Shown here in pieces: positions 6,506 through 15,300 of a stretch of DNA of 25,157 nucleotides. The notes under the pieces are model-generated. The model saw only the letters and a program-made list of their open reading frames with translations. It was not told the origin of the DNA and made no database searches. Made by a program: the position numbers and the translations under genes. The stretch's first letter is position 1; each line of letters begins with the position of its first letter. The stretch is from UBA1723 sp045642085 (GTDB lineage Bacteria > Bacteroidota > Bacteroidia > Bacteroidales > Paludibacteraceae), in contig JAZUIF010000025.1 in NCBI GenBank assembly GCA_045642085.1, positions 1-25,157 of the forward strand. Reading direction: 5' to 3'.

Positions 6506-7066
6506 ATGACAGATTTAAAAAGTATACCAGACAAAGAGTTAATTGAAACCATTTTAGATTATAACGGAGAGGAATTCCAAGCTCGTCTAACTGAAGTTAT
6601 TCGTAAAACTAGATTCCATGAACACACCAAAATAAAATGTCTTCATTTAGCTGATGGAGCTGAAAATGAACCTGATTACAGAAATTTGGTTGCAGGTGCT
6701 CAAAAACTGTTAAAAAAAGCAGACGATGTTTGGATTATAACAAACTATGGAGGAATAGCAACAGCAGATTTTATTGTTAAATACGGTTCTCTACTTAAAT
6801 ACATTGACTTAAAAACTATAAATAGTCTTAATTCTCTTGAACAGTTGATCAGCAAACACCAAAACCAAGCAAGACGTTTCTTTATAAACGTAGCAGATGC
6901 TCATTGTGAACCAAAAAAATTTGCTGGTAAAGTAAGGAACTGCTTTCTTGAAAACGAAAGACTATCTGAAATAATCATCTCCCAAAGAGGTAAAATGCTT
7001 TCTATAGACAGAAAAGCAATAGAAAGTAAAGATTATTATATGTGGGTAAGAAAACAATGGAAATAA
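6506..7066 (+). CDS. Stand-alone PD-(D/E)XK-like nuclease resembling CdiA C-terminal tRNase domains
   Basis: A 186-residue protein. From about residue 50 it follows the pattern of the restriction-fold toxin domain found at the C-terminus of CdiA-type contact-dependent toxins and of some phage proteins: an acidic GAENEPDY segment (Glu53/Glu55, Asp57), TADFIV with Asp88, an IDLK strand supplying D-x-K (Asp101, Lys103), and a Gln-containing helix KHQNQARR (Gln119/Gln121). A strand FFINVA and a closing LSEIIISQRGKML strand pair follow. No secretion signal or adhesin region is attached. A perfect terminator follows 5 nt after the stop. The fold assignment is inferred from motif order; the substrate (tRNA or DNA) is unknown. 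Confidence 0.6.
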   Translation: MTDLKSIPDKELIETILDYNGEEFQARLTEVIRKTRFHEHTKIKCLHLADGAENEPDYRNLVAGAQKLLKKADDVWIITNYGGIATADFIVKYGSLLKYIDLKTINSLNSLEQLISKHQNQARRFFINVADAHCEPKKFAGKVRNCFLENERLSEIIISQRGKMLSIDRKAIESKDYYMWVRKQWK

Positions 7067-7070
7067 AAAA

Positions 7071-7097
7071 CGAGAGCAATCGCTCTCGCTTTTTTTG
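7071..7097 (+). terminator. Rho-independent terminator
   Basis: A perfect 7-bp stem CGAGAGC/GCTCTCG (7071-7077 with 7082-7088), 4-nt loop, followed by C and seven T. It closes the nuclease-like gene unit. Confidence 0.9.
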
Positions 7098-7370
7098 GCC
7101 ACATCGTATCAATGTTGGACCCCAGAGTGACGTTAACTCTGTAGACGGTCTTTTGACATAACAAAATTAAAGTTTTGTATAACAATTTCAAAACATTTAA
7201 ATGGGAAATAAGAAAAAGCACACTTATTTTACTCAGAATCATCATGATTTTTAGGAATTTTAGTGATTTTCCAATGAATATCCGTACAATTCCAATCGTA
7301 ACGAGATAAAACTTCATGTCTTCAATAAAAAATAAAAAACAGCATATTACATTAATTGGGTTAGATTTCA

Positions 7371-7378
7371 TATTTTTG
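7371..7378 (+). promoter_or_regulatory. -7 box close to the mfd start codon
   Basis: TATTTTTG fits TAnnTTTG, but no TTG element lies at the right distance upstream. It ends 6 nt before the mfd ATG, so a transcript from it would be nearly leaderless. The rest of 7098-7370 is non-coding; a 6-bp hairpin (7123-7128 with 7136-7141) is the only structure I see there. Confidence 0.35.
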
Positions 7379-7384
7379 TAAAAT

Positions 7385-10300
7385 ATGGAGAAAATTTCAA
7401 AAATTTCGTCAATTGTAGCGTCGTCGAAATTGGCTAATGAGATCAAAGCTTTCGTCGACGGGAAAAAATCTAAGACAGACATCTATCTGCCCAACTGTTC
7501 TTTGCGTGCCGCTGTATCGGTCTATTTAGCACAACAAACCAACGTCTGCTTACGTATATGCGAAAATGAAGATAACGCCGGTTATCTTTATCAGGATGTG
7601 CGTAATCTGATCAATACGAATGCAGAAAAAGCAGACGGTTCAGTCGTTTTCTTCCCTTCACTCGACGGCAAGCAGCTCGACGATGATGGCCGCACCATCA
7701 TGCGTACACGCGCTCTTGAGGCTATCGGAAACGTCAATAATCTTATGATTATCGCTTATCCTGAGTCGCTTTCGGCTTCTGTGGTGAGCCCGACGAAATT
7801 GAAGAGCGAATCTATCTCCATAAAGAAAGGCAATGAGTATGATATGGATACTCTGGCTGAGAAATTCTTCAAACTTGGTCTCACTCGTGAGGAATTTGTT
7901 TACCAACCAGGACAGTTTGCCATCCGTGGCTGTATCGTCGATATCTTCTCATACTCTTCTGAATTGCCTTACCGTATCGACTTCTTCGGCGACGAGGTTG
8001 ATTCCATCCGTACTTTCGACACTACCAACCAGCTTTCCGTCGACACTATCGACGAATGTGTGATTGTGGGTAATGTGCTTAATGCCGACGGTGCAGAGAA
8101 GAAACATACGCTTATCGACTATCTGCCTAAGGATGCCCTTGTGGTAATGGATAATGAGGAGTATGTGCTCGGCATGATCGGCCATCGTGGTGCGGAGGAT
8201 GCCGTCGCCAAACTTGAGAAGATGAAGTCGATTAATTTCCATGGGGAAAAGCGTAAAGGTATTATTGCCGACGCGAATCTCTCCCCCGTCTTCGCAAAGA
8301 ATTATAATCTTCTTGCCGACTATATAAAGAAGCAGAAGGAGCTTTGTGGCTCTGTGCTGATTGCCACTGAAAATGCCCGCCAACGTGAGCGCCTAGAGAC
8401 AATTCTCGAAGATTTGAAGATTGTCGACGGATATGAGTTCATCAACGGCACGCTTCATTCTGGTTTCTCATTCGAGAATGTCACTTTGCTCGTGGAGCAT
8501 GAGATCTTCGGTCGTTACCATCGCTATCAGCTTACAAATAAGGATAGCCGACGTGGAAAAGAGGCGTTGACTCTCAAGGAGTTGAAGAATCTTTCCATTG
8601 GCGACTACGTTGTGCACGACGACTTCGGAATCGGTGTGTTCGGCGGACTTGTCATGCAACGTAATGGCAATGTTGAGCAGGAGATGGTGCGAATCAACTA
8701 TAAGGATGGCGGACTTATCATGGTGAGCCTCAACTCACTGCATAAGGTTTCCAAATACCGTGGTTCAGATTCAGAGAATGTAAAAATCAGCAAGTTAGGT
8801 GGTGCGACTTGGAGCAACATCAAATTCAAGACTAAGGAGAAACTCAAAGATATCGCACGTGACCTTATCCTACTTTATGCCATGCGTAAGAAGGAACAAG
8901 GCTACCAATTCAGTCCCGACTCGTTCATGCAGGCTGAACTTGAATCCAACTTTGAATTCCAGGACACTCCAGACCAGGCTAAAGCCACTGCCGATGTCAA
9001 ACGAGACATGGAAAGCGCACGTCCGATGGACCGACTTGTGTGTGGAGACGTGGGATTCGGAAAGACAGAGATAGCAGTCAGAGCAGCATTGAAAGCTGCT
9101 TGCGACAACAAGCAGGTGGCAGTGTTGGTGCCTACAACCGTTTTGGCTTTCCAGCACTACAAAACCTTCTCACGTCGTTTGAAGGATCTTCCAGTCAAAG
9201 TGGATTATCTTAGCCGTACTCGTTCTTCATCTGAGACTAAGGAGGTCTTGAAGAAGCTTGAGAACGGAGATGTGAACATCGTCGTCGGCACACATAAACT
9301 GATTGGCAAGAGTGTGAAATTCCACGACTTAGGTTTGCTGATTATCGACGAGGAGCAGAAATTCGGAGTGACAGCGAAGGAGAAAATCAAGGAGATGAAA
9401 GTCAACGTGGATACACTTACACTGACTGCCACACCTATCCCTCGTACACTACAGTTCTCTCTGCTTGGAGCGCGCGACCTTAGCGTCATCAATACCCCGC
9501 CAGCCGGACGTTATCCAGTCGAGACACATCTTTGCAGATTCGATAAAGGTATCGTTTCAAAAGCCATCGAAGCCGAATTGAACCGTGGCGGACAGGTGCT
9601 TTTTGTCAACAACAATATCAAAGAGCTAGATAATATCAAGCATTTCATCACAAGCGGTGTGCCGACAGCACGCGTCATCATCGCTCACGGAAGAATGAGC
9701 GGAGAAGAGATTGAAAGCGCGATGCTCGACTTCGTACAGCACGAATACGACGTGCTACTAAGCACATCCATCATCGAGAGTGGAATCGATATTTCCAACT
9801 GTAACACCATAATAATCAATAATGCACAGAATTTCGGATTGAGTGATCTTCACCAGTTGAGAGGACGTGTGGGACGCTCGGATATCCAAGCCTACTGCTA
9901 CTTGATGGCTCCACCTATGGAGGCGTTGAGCGATGAGAGCCGCAAACGATTGGAGGCAATCACCACATACACAGAGCTCGGCAGCGGACTTAATATTGCC
10001 ATGCGCGACCTTGATATCCGTGGAGCTGGAAACCTGCTTGGAAAAGAGCAAAGCGGATTCATTGCCGACTTGGGATACGAGACCTACAAGAAAATCTTGG
10101 CAAGCGCTGTGGAAGAATTGCGTCAGAACGAATTCCACGAAATCTTCGCAGACGATCCGAATGCCAATAATGCCAACGAGATTTTGCGTACCGACTGTAC
10201 TATCGAGACAGATCTGTGTGCTTTGATTCCAGACGATTACGTAGAGAACGTCAGCGAAAGACTATCACTATACCGTGAGCTTGACTCATTGCAGACAGAA

Positions 10301-10633
10301 GAGAATCTTGCAATGTTTGCCAAGAATCTGAAAGACCGATTCGGAGAAATTCCAGAGCCAGCCAAACGATTGATGGAGATCGTAAGCATCAGATTCATAG
10401 CCAACAATCTTGGTTTTGAGCGACTAACATTCAAGAACAACCACGTCACTGCATATTTCACCACAGACAAGACAGACCAGTATTTCCAGAGTGAAATATT
10501 CGGCAATATACTCGCCTACTTGCAGAGCCATGTGGAAAGATGCAAATTGGGAGAAAAGAAAGGTAAACCAGCATTCGAGATCTTCGACGTCGGTTCATTG
10601 ACAGAGGTTAAACAATTGCTGCAGGAGATTTAG
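7385..10633 (+). CDS. mfd: Mfd, transcription-repair coupling factor
   Basis: A 1082-residue SF2 translocase that removes RNA polymerase stalled at DNA lesions and recruits UvrA. The N-terminal UvrB-like module carries QFAIRGCIVDIFSY. The RNA-polymerase-interacting domain begins at GDYVVHDDFGIGVF (from residue 406). Walker A GDVGFGKT is at 554-561 and Walker B DEEQ at 655-658, followed by TATPIPRTL, SIIESGIDI and QLRGRVGRS. The C-terminal D7 regulatory domain covers about the last 120 residues. The length is slightly short of E. coli Mfd (1148) but all modules are present. It is a single-gene unit flanked by a terminator upstream and a palindromic repeat downstream, and is probably constitutive. 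Confidence 0.97.
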   Translation: MEKISKISSIVASSKLANEIKAFVDGKKSKTDIYLPNCSLRAAVSVYLAQQTNVCLRICENEDNAGYLYQDVRNLINTNAEKADGSVVFFPSLDGKQLDDDGRTIMRTRALEAIGNVNNLMIIAYPESLSASVVSPTKLKSESISIKKGNEYDMDTLAEKFFKLGLTREEFVYQPGQFAIRGCIVDIFSYSSELPYRIDFFGDEVDSIRTFDTTNQLSVDTIDECVIVGNVLNADGAEKKHTLIDYLPKDALVVMDNEEYVLGMIGHRGAEDAVAKLEKMKSINFHGEKRKGIIADANLSPVFAKNYNLLADYIKKQKELCGSVLIATENARQRERLETILEDLKIVDGYEFINGTLHSGFSFENVTLLVEHEIFGRYHRYQLTNKDSRRGKEALTLKELKNLSIGDYVVHDDFGIGVFGGLVMQRNGNVEQEMVRINYKDGGLIMVSLNSLHKVSKYRGSDSENVKISKLGGATWSNIKFKTKEKLKDIARDLILLYAMRKKEQGYQFSPDSFMQAELESNFEFQDTPDQAKATADVKRDMESARPMDRLVCGDVGFGKTEIAVRAALKAACDNKQVAVLVPTTVLAFQHYKTFSRRLKDLPVKVDYLSRTRSSSETKEVLKKLENGDVNIVVGTHKLIGKSVKFHDLGLLIIDEEQKFGVTAKEKIKEMKVNVDTLTLTATPIPRTLQFSLLGARDLSVINTPPAGRYPVETHLCRFDKGIVSKAIEAELNRGGQVLFVNNNIKELDNIKHFITSGVPTARVIIAHGRMSGEEIESAMLDFVQHEYDVLLSTSIIESGIDISNCNTIIINNAQNFGLSDLHQLRGRVGRSDIQAYCYLMAPPMEALSDESRKRLEAITTYTELGSGLNIAMRDLDIRGAGNLLGKEQSGFIADLGYETYKKILASAVEELRQNEFHEIFADDPNANNANEILRTDCTIETDLCALIPDDYVENVSERLSLYRELDSLQTEENLAMFAKNLKDRFGEIPEPAKRLMEIVSIRFIANNLGFERLTFKNNHVTAYFTTDKTDQYFQSEIFGNILAYLQSHVERCKLGEKKGKPAFEIFDVGSLTEVKQLLQEI

Positions 10634-10738
10634 CCCCTAAATCCCCTAAAGGGGACATTTGGACCCTCCCAGCCTCCCTTAAAAGGAGGTGTTTGGGCAT
10701 GTGCGATCTTCCCCCTTTAGGGGGATCGAGGGGGCTAA
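10632..10738. repeat. Palindromic C/G-rich extragenic repeat, likely bidirectional terminator
   Basis: The ends are inverted: TTAGCCCC at the left and GGGGGCTAA at the right. Internally, TCCCCTAAAGGGGA, CCTCCCTTAAAAGGAGG and CCCCCTTTAGGGGG each form a hairpin. It begins at the mfd stop codon and ends 4 nt before the stop of the convergent small membrane-protein gene. This type of extragenic element recurs in Bacteroidetes intergenic regions; here it would end transcription from both sides. Confidence 0.8.
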
Positions 10739-10741
10739 TCT

Positions 10742-10936
10742 TTACTGAATCCTCTCCTTTCTACGTTCTGCTCTATCCTGCGACTGAGCGCACGTCACAC
10801 CACGTTTACGCATCTCCTTATTGCCACTCACGTGACCGTTAGGAAACTTACCGTCTTTCTTAAAGAAGATATTGACGCCAAGCAAAAGTATGGCGACGCC
10901 AAGGAAAGCAACTGCGACAAGAATTGTTTTTAACAT
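10742..10936 (-). CDS. Small membrane protein, Bacteroidales-conserved type
   Basis: 64 residues: one N-terminal transmembrane helix (about 3-27), then a soluble tail with FFKKDGKFPNGHVSGNKEMRK and a single Cys in GVTCAQSQDRAERR. Short proteins of this arrangement recur in Bacteroidales; no function is known. The tail is basic and probably cytoplasmic or at the membrane surface. It lies 24 nt after the nucleotidyltransferase gene on the same strand and may be co-transcribed with it. Confidence 0.75.
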   Translation of the reverse strand: MLKTILVAVAFLGVAILLLGVNIFFKKDGKFPNGHVSGNKEMRKRGVTCAQSQDRAERRKERIQ

Positions 10937-10960
10937 CTAATTACAATTAAGTTGATTATA

Positions 10961-11263
10961 TCAAGCCTTATAAACCATTATCCCCACTCTATTTATATGA
11001 TCTATAAGATCTTCATTCTTAAGATTCTCAAAAATTGAAATATCAAACTGATATGGTAAAAGCAAATCGTCAATTTGAATTGCAACGTTATTCAATACAT
11101 GACGATTCAAATTCTTTCCTATAAGAGTTATATCAACATCCGAAAATTGTTTGTTCGTTCCTTTAGCACGCGAACCATAAAGTTTGACTGAGTCAATCTC
11201 ACTATATTGTGAGAAAACCCCAATCAATTTATTCCATTCCTCTTCCTCTAATCCGTACTTCAT
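10961..11263 (-). CDS. MNT-type minimal nucleotidyltransferase
   Basis: A 100-residue pol-beta superfamily nucleotidyltransferase with complete catalytic signature: Gly30-Ser31 in LYGSRAKG, Asp42-x-Asp44 in FSDVDI, and a third carboxylate Asp74 in QFDISIF. In HEPN/MNT toxin-antitoxin pairs such a protein neutralises the HEPN ribonuclease, in characterised cases by AMPylating it. Its start overlaps the stop of an upstream HEPN-like fragment (ATGA), the usual coupling of the pair, but the HEPN gene is gutted, so this copy is probably an orphan. Confidence 0.85.
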   Translation of the reverse strand: MKYGLEEEEWNKLIGVFSQYSEIDSVKLYGSRAKGTNKQFSDVDITLIGKNLNRHVLNNVAIQIDDLLLPYQFDISIFENLKNEDLIDHINRVGIMVYKA

Positions 11264-11358
11264 TGTTGTGCTTTTATTTCGTCCATTTTTTCTTTGAATT
11301 TACCAAAAAGAGGATAATATACATCCACATAACGTTGTATCCATCTTATATCTTCCAT
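11260..11358 (-). pseudogene. HEPN (HI0074-like) gene with internal deletion
   Basis: A 32-codon ORF that starts MEDIRWIQRY, like the N-terminus of HI0074-family HEPN proteins (DIRWKQRF), and continues directly into VDVYYPLFGKFKEKMDEI, like their C-terminal helix. The intervening 80-100 residues with the RNase motif (Rx4-6H) are missing. The frame is kept and the stop still overlaps the nucleotidyltransferase start by 4 nt. Family resemblance is from memory of the pattern, not from an alignment. Confidence 0.6.
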
Positions 11359-11415
11359 AACTCAAAGACTCATTACGTTAATAAATGATAAGCAAATCAA
11401 CATCTTATCTGCCGA

Positions 11416-11447
11416 CAAAAATATCATTTTTTGTAGCCATATCCAAA
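11416..11447 (-). promoter_or_regulatory. Promoter for the HEPN-fragment/nucleotidyltransferase unit
   Basis: On the minus strand: TTTG (11447-11444), 20 nt, TATTTTTG (11423-11416), an exact Bacteroidetes consensus. Transcription would start near 11409, about 50 nt before the HEPN-fragment ATG. Confidence 0.65.
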
Positions 11448-11465
11448 AAATGATGAAAAACAAAT

Positions 11466-11497
11466 TTTGGTTGTTTTTGAGAAATACTCTAATTTTG
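11466..11497 (+). promoter_or_regulatory. Promoter for the gene at 11526
   Basis: TTTG (11466-11469), 20 nt, TAATTTTG (11490-11497). It starts about 22 nt before the ATG at 11526 and is divergent from the promoter at 11416-11447, whose -33 element lies 18 bp away. Confidence 0.65.
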
Positions 11498-11525
11498 TAA
11501 AACACTACGAAATTCCAGACAAACG

Positions 11526-11996
11526 ATGAAAAACATATATTTTCCAGACGAAGACATTACATTCAACGATCTCTACTTTGTATGCTATATGATAGAACGT
11601 GTAGCTAGAAACATCAAACAGCGTAACCGTTATGTGGTAGAACATATAGGTAGCGAAGGACTTGCTCGTCAACTTTCTATTGCAGAAACCAACCATTGCC
11701 TTAATCCTGAACAAGTTGTAAGCGATTGGAAAGAAGAATATAAACTTGCAAACGGAAATGTTGATATAACTCAAGTTGACATTGAATATACAGATAAGGT
11801 TCCGTCAGAAACTCAAATGGGAAAAGTCTATGCCAGACTGATTGATTCCGTATCAAAACAAGGTTTTGATCTTGTGCAAACGATTCAAAACATATATGCT
11901 TCTCCTATTTGTGATGCAATAGACAATTATAACTCCAGTGCATACTACGAGCCCAGCTATGTTCAAACGCGGGCTTATTATGATGGAAGATTTTGA
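11526..11996 (+). CDS. Conserved hypothetical protein, 156 residues
   Basis: A soluble, mainly helical protein with no signal peptide or membrane segment. The N-terminal part (TFNDLYFVCYMIERVARN, then IGSEGLARQLSIAE and NHCLNPEQVVSDW) looks like a conserved family of gut Bacteroidetes and Firmicutes proteins with unknown function, and the MGKVYARLI segment is similarly patterned. The C-terminus is Tyr-rich. I know no catalytic motif in it. It has its own promoter and sits between a decayed toxin-antitoxin pair and a defence-like operon. Confidence 0.75.
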   Translation: MKNIYFPDEDITFNDLYFVCYMIERVARNIKQRNRYVVEHIGSEGLARQLSIAETNHCLNPEQVVSDWKEEYKLANGNVDITQVDIEYTDKVPSETQMGKVYARLIDSVSKQGFDLVQTIQNIYASPICDAIDNYNSSAYYEPSYVQTRAYYDGRF

Positions 11997-12075
11997 AATA
12001 ACGACGTTTTATCTGTCACGTGTGAGACAAATTATAAAAATCTTGCGAAACACATAAAAAAATCCTTACATTTCA

Positions 12076-12105
12076 TTGTACAACAAATATATTTTCATAG
12101 ATTTG
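12076..12105 (+). promoter_or_regulatory. Promoter for a second candidate small RNA
   Basis: TTG (12076-12078), 19 nt, TAGATTTG (12098-12105), matching TTG-N19-TAnnTTTG. The predicted start is near 12112. Confidence 0.55.
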
Positions 12106-12111
12106 CATTGT

Positions 12112-12165
12112 TAGTCCTCGCCAAGCCTCTTTACAATGCTCAAATCGTGCGAGGCGTTTTATTTT
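12112..12165 (+). ncRNA. Candidate small RNA of about 50 nt
   Basis: A consensus promoter ends 6 nt upstream. The whole transcript would be a single hairpin: CCTCGC (12116-12121) pairs with GCGAGG (12149-12154) around a 27-nt loop. The second arm runs into CGTTTTATTTTT, so the hairpin is also the terminator. An alternative pairing uses GCCTC (12125-12129) with GAGGC (12151-12155). No ORF. It resembles the candidate RNA at 309-460 in layout but not in sequence. Confidence 0.4.
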
Positions 12166-12338
12166 TATGAGTGTATAAGTTTATGTCAAATTTAATTCCA
12201 TTTAACAAGTCATTTTCAAGTTCCTCCAAACTCGTTTCATTATTGCATGGATAACGATACAATCAGACCCACAGCGTATTTATTACAACATCTGTATCAT
12301 CAAATATTTTCTTGACGGGATTTCTCCAGATTAATAAA
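12166..12338. other. Non-coding interval with possible coding remnant
   Basis: No complete gene. Read on the minus strand, one frame from about 12333 gives IWRNPVKKIFDDTDVV..., a TGA, then RYPCNNETSLEELEND..., which looks protein-like but has one in-frame stop and no start. It could be a decayed gene or chance. Confidence 0.3.
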
Positions 12339-12383
12339 ATAAGCCACTGATTTTAATTCTTAAGGCAAAAATCAATGGCTTAT
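12339..12383 (-). terminator. Terminator of the restriction-like operon
   Basis: A long stem with one mismatch: TAAGCCA and TGATTTT (12340-12354) pair with AAAATCA and TGGCTTA (12368-12382). On the minus strand TTTTATTAA follows. It lies 10-50 nt after the Res-like gene stop. Confidence 0.85.
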
Positions 12384-12391
12384 AAAATTAA

Positions 12392-15300
12392 TTATTTTAT
12401 CTTATTGAACATCTTCTCAACACAGAAAGGATCATCAAGAGTGAAAACATTTAGGTCCTCATAATCTTGTTGTTTCATATGCCACCATTGCTGAAGTTGC
12501 CCAGCGGGTGTTGATGACATAATGAAACTATTTAATACAACTTCCTTACTACCGGGCGATTGCTTATTTTTTAAGTCTTGCTCCAAAATTTTTATAGTCT
12601 TGTAGAATTGAATCTTTGCATCTTTTGGAGTGAAATGTAAAAGACCTTTCGGATCAATGAACGATATATACTGTGTATTAGGCGTGTCAATCCATAGGAT
12701 ATAATCAGGATAGAAGTTACCAGCCTCAAAGAAACCCATTCCTACCTTACTCTTATTACGAAGAAGGAAAATTTTCTTATTGTACTTTTCTAACTCGGCA
12801 TTATGTTTATCCGTGTAATCTTTTAGATAGTCGACAAACTTCTTTTCATCATCATTTAAACTGACAGGAGATACCTTTATCTCTTTTACCCCTTTGGCCA
12901 AACTTACCAATGGTGCATACAAATGCTTAGGATAGTCAAACAATGATATGAATTTAGGTTGGCTGCTAACATTATACGAATGCAAAGAGCCATTATTATT
13001 TAAATCCGCTATGACAGTATTGATATCATTTACAATAGCACTACCTATACTCTGAGAAACAAGTTTCCTCTCAATGCCTATTGTATAATCAACATCAAGA
13101 TTAGGATCGTTGTCAGATAAATCTTCATATCGTAAATATTTATCTTCCCACTTTGATTTTTCAAACTTAACAAATTTGTCTATGTAGGATTTCAATGCCA
13201 TGATAGCAAGGTCTGTCATATTTTCGCGGTCAGCCATTGATTTGACAGTTAACTGACTTGATGGAATATAGTAGCTATACCATCTTGTATCAAGCAATAT
13301 ATCTTTAAGTTTGAATTTATCAATGCTTAGATTGAAAAATGACTTTTCGTTCTTGTACATCTCAAGATCCTCATACATACGCTGATAGTCAAGCAAGTCA
13401 ATTATGTCTTTGGGCATTTGTACAGGGGTTGTTATAGCTGTAATTTTCATAGAGAATGTCACATCTATACTCTGAACCTTGCTAAGACAATCAATAATAA
13501 CAGGATTGACATTCAAGTAGGAAACGAACTTGGGATCAGTAGGTTTATCTAGAAGCAATCTCTTGGCTTGCTTCTTGAAATTTTTATCTGAAGCTATTCG
13601 AATCACTTGAAGCTTATATTGCTCAGCTTGTTTAAATCTACTTAAAGATTTAAATTTCACATCAACATATTCATGTTCTGGATTTACTTCTTGTTCATCT
13701 TCAAGGAATTTGCGGAAATCCTCCATATAGTTTGCCTTCACACCAAATATTGTAAGCGTCTCAAGTTTATTGATATGCTTTACTTTTGGTGCATTTAGCG
13801 AAGAATCTAATTCACGAGAACGCTTCAATTTAAATTGATAACCTTTCAAACGTACACCACGACCAAACATCTGTATTGCTTGCGAGCCTTCTCCTTTTGC
13901 AAAATTTATTAAACCTATGGTGGACACACGCCAACAACTCCAGCCTTCAGTAAACTTGCGAGATCCAATAAGCAAATTGATCTTTGATGTAGTCTTTTTT
14001 ATATCATCAAACAACGACTCTGTTAAGAAAGCATTGTGATTGATGACAATTGGCATAGCATCCCCTGTATTTTTCAATTCAAGATTCTTCAATAGATTTG
14101 AAGTATCACCAATATTAATTACTCCAAAATAATCCCCATCATCACCAATTCTCATCGCAATCTCATTGTGAGACTTAATGTTTTCTAAATGAAGACGAGG
14201 TGAAGAGACTGTTGTCTTAGTATTAAATACAAACTCTAATATATCATCGTACAAAACACTCGCCATTTGATGCAACTTTCCCTGGAAAATCTCATCCAAT
14301 GCAGTAAAGTCATGTAGGAAAATTTCCTGACCATTGGGATCCATCAATCCTGTATTATTCGTAATTACTCTTTCGATATCATCTATGGTCTGTTGCTTGT
14401 TTTTAACAAATCCATCAATAAAAGTAATAACTTCTTCCACATCAGTAAGCAAATCCTTCTCTGCTGCATTTAGTCCACTTGATTTTACAGGGGTGGTAAC
14501 ACGATTTCCTACGAACACCAACAACGGATTTTCAATATTGAAAGGTTTGATCTGAGTACGATAAACTTCAAAACATTTGCGTTGTTGATAGAAGTTTAGC
14601 ATACAACCAGTTAGATACAGTTGACGATGAGTCTCTATCTGATTGCTGTTGCTAAGGTTAAAGATACGATAATCCTTACCATAACCATCATTATAAAAAT
14701 ACTTGTAGCTATAGTCGATTATTATACTTTTTCCATATTCCTCAACCAAAGCCTTATCTTCTGCTTTATTGCTATTTACATCCAAAGCTTGTTTAAAGGT
14801 TGCCGAATACTCAAAGGTAAATCCGTCTGCTCCCATACGTTTTCTGGCCTCATACCACACATCACCAGAAAGACCACGATGACCTTCATCTACAAGTAGA
14901 AGGTTATTTCGTTCAAAACTGTCGATAGCGATAGTTTTTACCTTACCTTCATCTTTAAGTTTATTAATGTCTATAATAAATATTTCATCTTTGTGACTAC
15001 CAAAATTCAATCCTCCTTCCTTTTGGAAAATCCTCGCACTAAGTCCAGAAAGTTTTAATTCATCAAGATGTTGATTTGACATACCTTCATTGGGAGTCAA
15101 CACTATTATCTTGTTGATACCTATACGACTGTCTCTTAATTTTGCAGCTTTCATATAATGAAGATACTGCAAAATATTGACATGCATAATAAGAGTCTTA
15201 CCAGAACCAGTAGCACACATATAGGCGAGTTTATTCATCTTTGTTGGATCAAAATTGCCCATACCTCCTTGACCGAACAGATTTCTATCTGTTTCAGTTA

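Noticed and set aside
7036..7482. 148-codon minus-strand frame across the mfd start
   Set aside because: Low-complexity, overlaps the mfd 5' end and the terminator at 7071-7097; no sign of a real product.
12166..12338. Decayed protein gene on the minus strand downstream of the Res gene
   Set aside because: One frame looks protein-like across a single TGA, but it has no start, follows the operon terminator and matches no family I know.
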